Source: Bryopsis sp. KO-2023 (lineage: Eukaryota; Chlorophyta; Ulvophyceae; Bryopsidales; Bryopsidaceae). Taken from it: a stretch of 64,000 nt of DNA. The stretch is from positions 2,542,001-2,606,000 of the forward strand of contig BSYQ01000002.1 of assembly GCA_030272585.1 (NCBI GenBank), given 5' to 3'. The translations under genes were made by a program, and so were the position numbers. This document shows, in pieces, positions 12,067-24,690 of this stretch; the first letter of the stretch is position 1; each line of letters begins with the position of its first letter. A model generated the notes under the pieces. That model was given only the letters and a program-made list of their open reading frames with translations. It did not search any database and was not told the DNA's origin.

Positions 12067-14120
12067 ATTGATCATAGAAACTCTTATGCAGCTGCTCCCC
12101 CCCGGCCCCTTCTGAATCCATCTTTCTTGAACATCTAACACTTTCGCCAACACTTTAGGTACTCGTTTGTTAATCAAGCTAGAATTAGTAAAAGAAGTAC
12201 AAAGGGGTTTTCTAATATAGGCTTTGGTTACCCACCAAGCCAAAAACAAAACACCCTGTTTTTCCCCTAAAGAAGTGGAACTTACCAACATCAGTGTAGA
12301 TATTCCTTTCGCTCCATATAGTTTATCATACTTGAGAAATATGAAGAACGCCGAAGAAGTTGCATGTATTTTGGATGTCCTTTTCTGAAAGCTTGCGCGA
12401 TTCCGAAAATAGTTTTATACCATAAGGAGGGCATAACTTTTTGCGGTGGCGGCTATAAGCCTTGTGGAACCCCACCATAACACTCTGAGAAAGCTTCGAG
12501 CTGGACCTCATACCTAGAGAAGACTTCACCGAGAAAGTCGAACGGAGGTTCCCCACGCCTTCACATTTTTTATCGAAGTTAAAAAAACTCTTTTTGGTTT
12601 CTCTTAATTGCTGCTCAATAGAGAAATTGGATTACACTGCGACTCGCCACAGTCCATCATCACAACGATATAAAAAGGACACGCCATTTGTTGAGTCCAA
12701 CTAGGACATCGATAAAATCCTCCATGAGCACAATACGTTTTCTGTTCTTTCAGCTTTTTACTCTCTTTTTCGGTTGAAGCTATGATCATCTTGAATGAAT
12801 CGGCTTCGTTTTGTTTCAATTTGGGTTCTTTTCATTTTTGGGCGCTGATTGCTGGAACGAGAAAGGGACACCTTTAAAGAAGCTTAAGAAAAAAGAAAAG
12901 ATTCCTAAAAAAACGAGTATGCAATCCTATTCTTAAGAAGACTTCCTCTGTGGGGCTGATTTTGGTCGACCACCATCAACAAATGTATGACTCAAGGTGA
13001 CAAAGTGTTGAAAAGGGGAGAGAAGGGGCTATTTAGAATCGTGTTTGAAAAGGGGGGGGGGGGGGTGATATGTAATAAAATTTCTATATGTTTTCCAGCT
13101 ATTGAAGGTTGAGTCAAACGCGTATGCAGGGTCGTTTTCCGAGCTCAGCAAATGGCAGATTACTACTTTGCAATCAAAAGGATTGATAACATTATTGAGA
13201 AGGGGGGGCTAGCTTCAGACATACTTGAATAATGCAGGAGCTCCAGCAATTGTCAATTGTCACCAAAAAGAAATACTTTGCTTTTGTATGCTAGAAACAT
13301 ACAAAAGATTATGCGATGGTGAAAGTAAGATAGATGAGCAAGTATCTTTCCGGACACCAAAGGAAAGAGGTTTAATTGATACCAGTCATGGGCTGCACAG
13401 GAAAAAAGGTAAAGGAAGAAAAAAGTTTGAATGTGGGACCCACGTGATCAAAGGTATTGTGGATTCAATCATATTTGATCCACTTTTCGAAGGAGGACAA
13501 GCTTTGGCTTGGGAAGGAAACTAGGAAAATTATGTGTGCAACTCTTTCAGATGATATTATACGCTCCGTCCACGCCTGGAAGGCCTTGCGTTTTTCTTGT
13601 TTAAGAACATTTTTGAATCACGGAGAGGATCATGATCAGGTCGGAACATCAAATACGCTTCGCACGTTAGGAAAAAGGGTAAATCTTTTCATTTCAGATA
13701 TAAAATGGTTATCAACGTCTAGGATTAAATTGTAACGAGGGAGGAAACGATGAGCCCCTTATAGAGTTGATCAATCATATTTGAACATGAATGGAAGTCA
13801 AGGTTTTATGTTGTGGGTGGCAACTTCTTACGATAATAGGAAAAAATATATAAATTGATTGAGAGCTTGCATATTTAGCTCCCAAAGCGAACCCTCATCG
13901 CAGTCCGAAAGGAAAATCGATTTAAGAAATAGAGTCTTTTCCGACTTAGTGTTACAGCCGCATTGGCCCAGTTGTCGCACTTAGCGTCAGGGAGTTGAAA
14001 AAAAATTGCAAACGATGTAATTGAGGCATTGTAAAGCCACACGTAGGTTTAAGGAGCCAATCGATTGATGAATAAAAAAAATATGTATATTCTTAGCCAA
14101 AGCGTAGTATGGATCCTTGA
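12067..14120. other. Gene-poor stretch with unassigned open fragments
   Basis: Plus-strand open fragments at 13,225-13,524 and 13,457-13,735 (containing KERGLIDTSHGLHRKKGKGR) look protein-like but match no family I recognise. A run of 13 G's lies near 13,052-13,066. Nothing else is supported. Confidence 0.4.
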
Positions 14121-14129
14121 GACACCACT

Positions 14130-14260
14130 ATTTCGAAAAATTCAAAATAAGGCATTGGAGTTGTGGTGATCAAGGAAAGGTTGGCATGGCAACAACGAGG
14201 GTGATTGCAAAGAATGTTTTTTGCTACTATGAGATACGTTATTTTACAGGTAAAATAACC
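14130..14260 (+). repeat. Diverged repeat family R3, copy b
   Basis: This is the second copy of the block at 8,650-8,790, in the same orientation, sharing GCATTGGAGTTGTGG, CAACGAGGGTGATTGCAAAG and CGTTATTTTACAGG. Confidence 0.7.
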
Positions 14261-14379
14261 CGAGGAGGGTGGTTCTTCAGGATTTGCCAAAATTTACCGT
14301 TTGAATCAAAATCATCCTATCTTCAACACTCATCCGATACGAGATCATTAGTCCGCTTTCTTGTGATGGATTAAAGTTC

Positions 14380-14940
14380 AAGTTGAAAGGCCAGGCGCTG
14401 GCTGTTGTAGCTAGCGTGATGATATATAAGCCTCCCAGGTTAATCAAAACTTGTTTAAATGCCATGACATTCGACATCAATCCTACAACGTCAATAAGTT
14501 TCTTTATACATTATTAAAATCACCACGCGAAAAAAATGACGATCGTTCAAGCATTTTTTTCAAATATTGTAAAAAGCTTTTGATATGGTCTTTAACTTCT
14601 AGTATGACCCGAGACACCTTCGACGTGCTTTTCTGCCTCTAGTTCACCATCCTCCCCAGAACCTACGTTCAGTTAAAAAAGTTGTAAGACATCCCCAAGC
14701 TCAAAGATTAGGTCTACGTTAATTTCGAGAAAGGATGCCACGTATATTGAAGAAATTTATGGGACCGGTGCTCGTGCTGATTTTACTTTGGTTTTACTTG
14801 CTAGATAGAACATAGCCCAAGTTACGATGGCTCAAACAACTAGCATATAAGGCGTTAGACGTCGGATGTGCGGTGTTATATTGGTGTTGTGCGTGAGTTA
14901 AAACCCATCTTCTTGTATATTAGCCTTATTGTCACCTAGC
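14380..14940 (+). repeat. Diverged repeat family R4, copy a
   Basis: This aligns over its length with 22,835-23,420. Shared words include GCGCTGG-TGT/GTTG, GACATTCGACA, AAGGATGCCACG, CATAGCC, AAGTTACGATGGCTCAAA and AAAACCCATCTTCTTGTATAT. Open fragments in both copies suggest a decayed coding region, probably retroelement pol (inference from neighbours; no motif is seen). Confidence 0.75.
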
Positions 14941-15639
14941 AAGCAAATTTTAAAAATTTGTGCCGGACAATGTTTTCGAGACGGTTAATCAAAAAGCTAC
15001 CCAAAAATTTGAATTCTAAGAGTACCCTTCATGAATCGATCGATTTATCATGCCCATTTGAATTTACATTTGTCAAGATCTTAATATGTTGAAATCACTC
15101 GTACAACAGCAATCCAAACTTTTTTTTCCTGTAAACGCAGGATTGAACTTTTGCAATGTAGATTCAAATTGCCAGATTCGTTCTCTCCAGGTAAAATATT
15201 GGAGATTGTACCCGAAATGAATGGGTTAATTTTCCTACCATGAGTTGACGGATTCCGAGGCGATGAGCGGAATATTGCAAGGTGCAAAAAAGAGAACGAT
15301 ATTTTCTTTGCCCCCTTAGTTCGTTTGAAGATGTTCCAGTCCCCAAGTACCCAACTGAACTCACATCATCAATTGACGCCCAAAAGTATATCGAAAAAAG
15401 ATATGGAAAGAAAAATTGATCCACTATATTTAAGAATATTAAAATCTTATCTCAAATCAATAATGTATTAATATATATTAGTATATTTATAATATTGAAT
15501 ATCCGAGTTTGGCGAGATAGATCAATTATTGTATGATGGCATTCCGAAGTTCCTATGTAAAACTGATTATGATCCAGTCGAATACAAGTTGTCTCTAGAC
15601 TATTGTAGAAACCCGGATGGATGCACAAAAGTAAAAGAA

Positions 15640-16990
15640 TTATTACGTGAAGGAACGAAGTCCCGACGAGGCCTTCCGACCAGATGACAGAGATCGGACA
15701 CAAAAGAAATTCGAATTCGATTGCCACCGAAAGAATAAACATCACGCTTCGACCATTCTTCGGTTCCGTCCATTTGTTGAATTTTTATGGTTGCAATGTA
15801 CTCATGCTTATAATTCTCTTGAACTCTTATTTGAAGAAACGTTCCTGTTGGGGTTGGGCCAGTACACCACGGTCAAGGAATGTGTCCAAAGGTTTACTGA
15901 TGTATATTTTCGCTGGTCAGAGGCCGAGACTTTCAGTGCTTCTACGATTGGGTTTCTAACCCCGCCAATCATCGGTGAAGAAGAAAATAAACATGTCCTT
16001 TGCGGAGTACCTGCCCTTCTGCGCTTTGTTCGGGATAGACTACTCCAATCACAGGTTGCAAAAAGCAATGGCTAGGATGTACACACAGACCAGAGTGCAT
16101 CCAACATGCATGTGGCCGTGGCCAAATTATAGACATCCGTTACCAAAGGGGCGATTGCCAAGGTTCAGCCAGCAACACATTGTCCACGATTGACTCCCTG
16201 TAAAAATCGATAGAAGCTCATCACTTCTGGAAGGAAAGAACCGGTCGAGCAAGGCCGGACAACATACGAAAAACTATTATGAATGCAATGGAGTTCAAAA
16301 AGACGGGTATGGAATATTGCCGCCTAAATGTGTTGCACTTATGTCTTCACTCGTAACGAACAAGAAACTTGCATCTTTCCTCCATTAATCTAGAATAGGA
16401 AAATATAATCATCATTTTCACCTTGTCGTGTCGTCTAACACACAATCACACTCGCCACATTGCCATCCGCCATTCACTTGTATTGTAATCGATAAGTCGA
16501 ATCATTAAGAAAAGGGAGGTGCAATAAAAGCGCTCCTAAGAGAAGCCATCGCCTCTTAGTTAGACGAGCTCTACGGGGAAAACTGGTCATTACTCCGATC
16601 GACGTATTCAGAGACACTCACGCGTTCTCGATAGATACGATGTGATGGTCTGTTAAGTGAGTTGTGGGAAGTTGCGAAAACTACGTTTTCCAAGTAATGA
16701 TTACATGAAAAAGAGAAATGGTTGGATTCAGGAGACGCATCAGCCTATCATATACGGTCTTTGGTATTGATTCGGTCGAAAGACTTTCCCCTTACACATG
16801 TGCACAGTCACCTCAATAAACGGACCTAAAGGATTTAAGTTTAAAGAACGAAACGAAACTAAATGTTTCAGAGTGAAACATTATTAAAGTCGACATTAAA
16901 AAGTTCCCCAAATACACGACAAGAAAATGATGTACACGGCTTTTTTTCACTAGGGTCACGCATAGGAACGATGCTACTGGTAGCCCATGC
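15640..16990 (+). repeat. Diverged repeat family R5, copy a
   Basis: The part from about 15,955 aligns with 23,785-24,690. Shared words include ACCCC-CCAATCAT/TTGGTGAAGAA, CCGATCGACGT, CGATAGATACGATG and GGCGCATCAGCCTATCATAT-like sequence. A plus-strand open fragment (15,647-16,075) of 142 codons ends inside it; its domain is not recognised. Old and decayed. Confidence 0.7.
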
Positions 16991-19440
16991 AACTGGCAGC
17001 TCGCTTGCTGCCAAGTTGAGTTGATGGAACTCCAAGCCAAAATGAACGCCGATAAGAGAAAGACGGGTAGAAGAAATAAGAGAAGAGCATCCATAAGTTG
17101 CATGCATTTCTCTTCTTGCATTTTCTGTGTTGAAATTTACATTTGGCTTTTTCACCTTGATCTCACGTGTTTGGAAACCCTATGTGGATGTTCGATTGGG
17201 GGAGGGGTGTTGTTTTAAAAGAGGAGGACTTAACCCACTGGGTAGATGGCCAACCTACTTTCGTTCGATTCATGCCACTTGTTTCGCATTCACGTTTCAA
17301 AACGTACCGATTCCGTCAAGACTCTTAGGACTCCTCACCCCCTTTTTTTACAATTGCTTCTTATCGCAAGGTAAAGACTGGAAATTTAGGGGACGATCTT
17401 GTTTCTTTCCACCAATATACAAGTAACATAGAACTAATTGTGTGGGGTCGTATAGTTACAACCCACCTACAACAGTCTCTAACTTTCTTGCAACAAGTGC
17501 AGCAGTTGATGTTGGAGTTATACACTCATAGAGAATGATTGAGGAGGGGAAAGACGAGAAAATCTCCCCGATTTCTTACGTATTGGAGACTTCTTCATCA
17601 AAAGTAACCTAAAATTCTTAGACGAAAATTCAAGACGTTCACTCACATTTATAAAGCCCACCAAAGATCAAGTGTTACAACGGCCGATCGCTACATTGAG
17701 GCCTCGTTATATTTTTTGGTGTGACTTGGGTTATCAAGTTTGATTTTCGAGAATCCGGAATCAAGATGGGGAACTCACTTATCGTGGTTGACTATAGGAC
17801 GGTCGAATATTTCCCTTCAACGCCATAAATATCGAATAAAAATCAGACGAGCAATCCCCTTTTTTCCGGACAAGCGTGGGCTTGTTTCTATACAAATGAG
17901 CATTACGGGGGAGTTCATGTCGTCAGACTCGCTGACAAGATGGACTTGGAGAGGGCATATGTGGAAGACAATGGATTTACTTTTCACTAAAGTGGTGTCT
18001 CATCCCCCTCTCACGAACACCAAATCAAACATGACGAAATTTCACGATTGATCAAGTCATTTTTTATTTTTATTAAAAAATTAAAATTTGGCAGATAATA
18101 TATTTAAAAATACGGGGCAACGTGACATCCTTGGCTAAATAGGTTGTGATAAAGACGGAGTCAGGAACGAAGCAACTTCGTCAACGTTTTGATCAACATT
18201 AGGAACAATATCATAGGGATCGGTCACTTCACAACGAGGCTCTGCAATAACGACGGGAGGAGGAGAAACGGACAACCCCTTCATGACGCATTGCCATACG
18301 AATAATCAAGTTTTGATCAAAGAAGAAACGAAATAAAACATAAAAGAGATTGCGATTAAATTGTCTTCAAAGTAGGTGGAAAGGGGGAGGGAAGTGTGTT
18401 TTAGTGCTTTAGTTTTTTCAACAATTCTTTTTGGTCAAAATAGAAGAGGTTTCAAGTCCATTGTTCATTATAGCAACATTGTGGAACAAACTTTTTTGTG
18501 CATTGTACTTTTTATCGTTGCCAAAAATCTTTTTAAATACTTCTTGAACTTTTTCACCGGAATCTAGCGTTTCTAAAGGATCTTTTCGAAGACAGGATCA
18601 ACCTTAGAGATCTTCCTCCCTGGAAATCCGTACCGCAACCTCTAGCGATATTACGCCAACCGTATGATCAGGAGGAAATGATCATTTTCGACTTCATCGC
18701 CAAAGACCTCACTCAAGTTGCAATAATTCTATTGTTTTTACATTTTCGGCTTGTAGCTAAGCTAGTGGTGGTCTGGGTCCAACATCGTGAGCATTACAGC
18801 CATCCACAAGGGGATGACGTCCATCGTCAAAATTTTCTTCACCTCCCTCAAGTCCATCAAATCAGCCGATTTCGCCACCTTCTACATGACGGTACTCTGC
18901 GAGCAAATCCAGGGAAAAAGATGTGATTGACCAAGGCGTGGAACGTTAGATACAGAGGGGTGTTTGAGAATTAGGGGGATCCATATTGTTATGAACCACC
19001 AAAAGCAAACCAACCGCTTGATCGCTTGTAGGTCCGCAATCAAGCCCGCCTCGGGCGTCAAGGATGAAGTAGGCGATGCCACGTCCAGTGTTAGTTATCA
19101 AGCTCCCGTTTCTGGCTCGTTTTTGCTTCAGTTCATTTATTTGGAGGTCATTCAGGAATTTGGATGTGGTAACGAGATTTTCAATTTTTGTTGTTGTTTT
19201 TTCTTGTGTATCTATTTGTCCCCCAACTGTATCTCCAAGAAACACCACGAATACGAGTCTCCAAGGTGCTATTAGCGATCAGCATGAGTATTGGTCAACT
19301 TAGGCTTAAGTTTCAAAAAGAGGAAACATACAATACGCATATTTGTACGTACAACCCGCAATTATTAGTGATGATGAGAGAGAGGATACATAAGAAGACG
19401 CGGGCGACGTTGGATTGGATGGAAGGCATTGAGTACAATA
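16991..19440. other. No gene supported
   Basis: Several open fragments of 60-103 codons occur (for example 17,740-18,051 on the plus strand), but none has a recognisable motif or convincing splice borders. No RNA gene or repeat is seen. Confidence 0.45.
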
Positions 19441-19469
19441 AAGACGACATGAGTGTAGAAAAGACTTAG

Positions 19470-19680
19470 CCTTTGAGTTTTGGCGAGTATTGTGTAATGC
19501 ATATATCATCGAGCGTTAGCGAACATTGTTGGCTAGTGTTGGGGTAATCGCCGGTTGGTGTAATGAAGTGTTGGCAAGTGTCTATTTCTTAGTGTAGGCG
19601 AGGATTACCCAATGTATTTCCAGCATCAAGCGTCGCCAACATCGATAGCTAGTGTTGGGAGTGACTCCAGGGGCGAAGCG
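19470..19680. repeat. Loose cluster of TAGTGTTGG-like words
   Basis: Within about 200 bases the words CTAGTGTTGGGG, AAGTGTTGGCAAGTG, TAGTGTAGGCGA and CTAGTGTTGGGAG recur with irregular spacing, and CGCCAACA appears once in reverse. There is no fixed unit length. It resembles the other short-word clusters in the window but is weaker. Confidence 0.4.
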
Positions 19681-20938
19681 AGTGCACAAACTACGAAGCA
19701 TCTCATTGAGCAGTTTCTACTACTTTTTTGGAACCTTTATCCCCAGCAAAAAATATACTCAAAACCGGGGGTAGGTTTACGTCAAATGAAGCTCAAATTT
19801 AAGAGCAACACCCATTAGCAATTCGTGTGGTTTTTTATCCCGAAGGAGCATATATGATGGGAATATCACTTCCTCTACAACACTTGGTATTAACTGGAAA
19901 GATTTTGCAGGAAATTTCTTTGGCAATTGCAATAAAATAAAGATGCATAATCTTGCACGTTACGAACATCTGAAACGAGAATTTGAGGGAAGTTGGATTG
20001 ACGCGACTCCATACGAAAAGCCACCATTGACTATTCCCAAAAACGTGAAGAGGAAGCAATAAACTCTACTACAAAAAACATCATCTAAGATAAATCTTGA
20101 TGCAAAAAATATAAATTAAGAAATGATATGAATTCACCGCAAGTGGCCCTCACAGGCATTGTCAAGGAGGGCGTTGCAAAGAGGGAATCGGGATTGGGCA
20201 TCGAATTGTAATTGTAATTCTGCTTGCCATATTTTGCGCATGCATGCACAGAATCTATATAGATTCTAGCAAAAATATAAAACCCCCAGATGGAATCAGA
20301 ATTCATTCAACTATCTTTGTCGATTTAGGGGGTGCATGATGTCGTTGGGGAACATGATGACATATTTATGATTCGGGAATACATGAAGAAGAAGGAAGAA
20401 GGTACTTTATTTTGAGACATTTGTAATACTTTTGATTTTACTGGGACGGATTGTTTGGAAGTTGAAATTTGCTTTGTTGTAAGTTTAGGTTTAATAAGTA
20501 CAAGTAAATAACTGCCAGATTACAAATTACTTGAAAATGTTTGTCATTCACAGAATATTTCATTTCAATTCCACCTTTTTTTCTTCATTTTTTCTTGAAT
20601 TGGTGTTCTCATTTAAAAATAATTACGTCCCAGTTGGAACAGAACCCAATGTTGTGGAGACCGTTGATGACCCATCGAGGACCCTGATACAACCCTCACG
20701 GTCTCCCTCACGGAGGAAGAAAAAAAAATATTGTGGAGGAGAAAAAAAGGGCCAAGAATGTGACCTATCTCTTCCCAGGGAGGAGACGACATCCGTGGGT
20801 AGAGCGGGCTGTTCGAGCAGTTTTTCCACAGGTGTGTGTACACACATGTGGTTGTGATCCCATGTCCATAAACTATTGAAGGAAAGTAGCTCCACATTGG
20901 TAAGATGCTGATTGTTTGGCCTGAAGGGGTTATACAAC
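19681..20938. other. No gene supported
   Basis: Mixed-composition sequence with overlapping open fragments at 20,531-20,958 on both strands, none recognisable. No clear exon borders. Confidence 0.4.
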
Positions 20939-21433
20939 CAGGGCGTCACAATACGCAAATAGAAGAATAAAATACGATCGTATAGCCGTATTAATGATGT
21001 AATTTCTAATACGCAAAAAATACGGAAAAAATACGTTAGAAACTTTTTTTCTTAACTTAAAATGTTCACAACGTCTCCCACAGATCTCGGATGGATCTTA
21101 AACAACTTGCAAATGATAGGAAATGTTTTTCTCTTGCGATTAGAAATCTCAAATGTGTAATTTGAGCAAGTAATAAGAAAGTCACGACCATTTGTATAGC
21201 GCAACTATCTCCCATAATTTCCCCTGAAGTTGTTTCTTGGTGCATTTTGTTTCTCGAGCGTTTTTAGGCTTACCTATATTTTTTCTTGTTTTTTTTTTAA
21301 CTTTGTGAAGAACGTAACCAATTTGCAGTTTCCGTATTTTTCCGTATTATATTTCACTATTTTTTTAATACTTGCGTATTTACGTATTTTTGCTATCACC
21401 GTATTAAACCGTATTGCGTATGGTGACGCCCTG
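20939..21433. mobile_element. Non-autonomous DNA element with CAGGGCGTCAC ends (hAT-like)
   Basis: The left end CAGGGCGTCACAATACGCAA and the right end, read in reverse as CAGGGCGTCACCATACGCAA, are inverted copies. The 495-bp interior is rich in ATACG/CGTAT words on both strands and has no transposase. CAGGG-type ends are common in hAT elements, but I cannot find an 8-bp target duplication, so the superfamily is a guess. It lies directly beside repeat R2b. Confidence 0.65.
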
Positions 21434-21935
21434 GAATCGAGAGGGGTTATTCGTTCTGTTGGATCGAGCGAAGGTGTTCTTGACGAGGATGGGAAAACGA
21501 ATGCTTGATAAACTTTTTACGTTTTAAAATTCTCACTTTTTGCACAAGTTAAAAAAAGAAAAGAAAATGTACTTCACGTTAACTATATTGAGTGCGAGTT
21601 ACGTTGTTTGCCAGCTTGCATCGACATATATTTGGTTGTGTTTTGGCGAACATAATCAATCTGGTTTATAGACGGGACTTCTAAAATATCACCAAAGCAT
21701 TTTCCACAATTTTTTTCCATCAATTTCATCCACACGGAGTAAGTGTGCTGAGTATTTTCCATGGTCTACGCTCTCTTCACCGAAAAACCAATGGAGTGCT
21801 CCGAAACCATCATGAAGGAGTTGAATAATAATAAAAAGTTCAGTATTGGACCCAGGTTGTGTTACTCGCATGATTTTGAAACGGCCACCATGTCGATTAT
21901 CATTAAACAGATTCCACACGTATGAGTACAAGGTT
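21434..21935 (+). repeat. Diverged repeat family R2, copy b
   Basis: This is the more compact copy of the block at 7,860-8,950. The two parts that are separated by about 550 bases there are contiguous here, followed by the same open fragment (FETATMSIIIKQIP). Confidence 0.7.
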
Positions 21936-22834
21936 GCTTTTTCATTTCCGCAAAGGGCATTTGGAAAAGAGTTGAAGCATAAGAATTAACTTATGTATTA
22001 GATCTATCAGTTTTGACGATGTGCATGCACTCCCGTTCTTTTTCGTTCGATGAGTATGACCAAGTAAAATTACAGGTAAGCAGGAGTCAAGCGAGCCGGG
22101 TCGCAAACCAACAAAGAAAACTTCCACACCTCAACCGTCAACCTCAACCGTCAACCTAAATCAGAAGGTGAATAGTTTTATCACATAAAGGTACCTGAAG
22201 GTATGTTCATATTAAAATATTCACATCACACATAATCTTCTTACTTGAATATAACAATGTAGTCGCCCAGAACCCTAACTTTCAGGAACGGAGGCATCTG
22301 TTACAGACCCGGACCACATATCCTTTTCAGTCCGACTACACATTACATTTCCCGATATCATTCAATAGCATGGACCACCTGTGGTAGTTCTTGCAGAATG
22401 TGGCCATTGAAAATAGTTGGATTGTTCATCGGCTTAGAGATACGCTCCACTTCCCCAAGATCGTCTTTAGCTCGGATCAGGTGTACAGAGAGATCACCTC
22501 TGATCGCTCTGATCAAATCCGGGTTTGGTTCCTTTTGCAAGGCACTATGACAATCGACGTCCATGAAGTGAAGAGATGTTCCGGAATACGGTCGTCATGC
22601 ATGACTCCTTTGAGTTGCGCCGGGTTTTTGCCACTACTGTCATATGGCGTAGGGTACTTCTTTGATTTGAACCCGGATGAAGAGGGTAAATAATAGAGCG
22701 GTAGAAGCGGACGCAACACTGAGTTTGCCTTTATGCGCGTGTTGTGCTCGGTTGACATACGTTTAAGTTAGGCAATTTAACGTCCCACAGATGTGTCGGG
22801 GGTTTGTCTCGACGCTATGCCATGTTTTAGTGAC

Positions 22835-23420
22835 AAGTCGAGCGCTGGTCGTTGCAGCTAGTGCGATGATAGGTAAGCTTTCAAGATTGATTAAAAGTTG
22901 TTTAAGTGCATCGATGACATTCGACAGCAACCCTACAAAGTTGGTAAGTTCCTTTATGCATTCTTAAAAACGTCACGTGAAAAGAATGACAATCGTTAAA
23001 GCGCTTTTCTAAATGTTGTTGCCAATGCTTATGATGCGTTCCTCAAAAGGTAACTTCTGGAATGACGTAAAACACCCTCGAGGTGCTCCTTTGCCTGTTG
23101 TGCACCATCCTCCCTATACGGAACGATTTCCCCACCACCTACTCAAAAAGGCTCCGAGACGTCCCAAAGATAAAAGACTAAGCCCACGTCATTTTGAACA
23201 AAGGATGCCACGCATATTAATAGAGAATGATGGTACCGACGTTCGTGTTGATTTTGCTTGCTTTGTAGAGGAACATAGCCGAAGTTACGATGGCTCAAAT
23301 AAATAATAATATATGAGGCGTTAGACGTCTGATGTGCAGTGTTATACTGGTGTTATACTGGTGTTCCACGTGAGTTAAAACCCATCTTCTTGTATATCAA
23401 CCTTAACGTCCCCATTTCGA
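22835..23420 (+). repeat. Diverged repeat family R4, copy b
   Basis: Second copy of the segment at 14,380-14,940, same orientation. An open fragment at 23,013-23,306 runs through PRILIENDGTDVRVDFACF, with its counterpart readable in copy a. Together with R2b upstream and R5b downstream it gives the order R2-R4-R5 within 3.3 kb. Confidence 0.75.
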
Positions 23421-23429
23421 CAGTTCTTT

Positions 23430-24690
23430 GGATGTTAGCTGAGACAATAGACCTCAAGGGCGGGAAACCCAAGAATATCTCTAGGGACATGCCTTGGGAG
23501 GAGTGGTATTCGGCCCGCGTTCCCACGAAGCGAGGAAGTCAGGTCGTCCTCGTTGCGCTGGCGCCCATCTTTACTAGACGTTCACTAGAGATCTTGTCGG
23601 ACGGTCCTTGGGTGCTCATGGTAGCGGGCAAGGATGTTTTGGATGAGGACAACATGGGTCTCCCCGTCCCTTTTATGTTTGTGTCCCCTGGCGATCTGCT
23701 GGCATCGTCTACTGGATTTTTGCTTCCAGTCATCACCTATGCGGTTAGCGACACCGCCTATCCCAGGATTAGCCACTCAAGAAAATACTATTAACCGCAT
23801 AACCCCACCAATTGTTGGTGAAGAAAAAAATGTACGAACATTTAAGTAACAAACATTTTGTGAAAAACAAAATGGTTTTCTTTCTTTCTTTTTTAACCTT
23901 TTATCGAAAGACGCTCTCCACTTCCGGAAGGAAAGATGAGGACGAGCAAAAGACAACAAATGAGAAACTACTATAAATGCACTTGAGTTCAAAGTTTGAA
24001 CTTCAAACGGAAGCAGATGAAAGAATCGATAAGTGGAATCATTAAGAAAAACGAGATACAATAAAAGCTCTCCTAAAAGAAGCTACCCCTGTTGAATCTG
24101 AAGAGCTCCAGAAGTAAAAATTGATTATTTTCCGATCGACGTTCATAGACACCCACATGTTTTCGATAGATACGATGCGACGGTCCATTACGTGAGTTGT
24201 GAAAAGTCGCGAAAATGACGTTTTTCCGAGTAATGGTTACATCAAAAAGAGAAACGGCTGGATTCACGAGGCGCATCAGCCTATCATATAGGGTCATTGG
24301 TACTGATTTTGTTACAGCCGTCTTTTGTCGTCATGGATTCGGTCGAAAGCATTAAAGAGTCCCCGAAATACATGACAAGAAGATGATGTATAAGGTCCGG
24401 AAAAACGAAATAAAGGGAAAAAGAGGAGACACGGCAAACGCGGGGGACGGAAAGAGCAATGGAGTTGAGCAGACGGGCGGATCAAGGAGCAGGACCAAAA
24501 AATGCAACGCTAGTTGCAAAGAAAGAATCGAAAGGGTTAGACCTGGCAAGACTCTTGGGATAGGCAATGTACAAGATATAGCAGAAAAGTTGAAGCAGAA
24601 ACTCTGCTGAGACAAGAGATAAAAGAGAGGAACTTTTCTTCAGTAGGGTCATTTATAGGAACGATCTATTCCTTCCAGACGGTATTCGAG
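23430..24690 (+). repeat. Diverged repeat family R5, copy b, with open fragment
   Basis: The part from 23,785 aligns with 15,955-16,990; about 240 bases between 24,395 and 24,630 have no counterpart in copy a. Upstream, the open fragment 23,339-23,794 (151 codons, WEEWYSARVPTKRGSQVVLV) is the longest in the first 27 kb. It is not recognised. Decayed. Confidence 0.65.
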
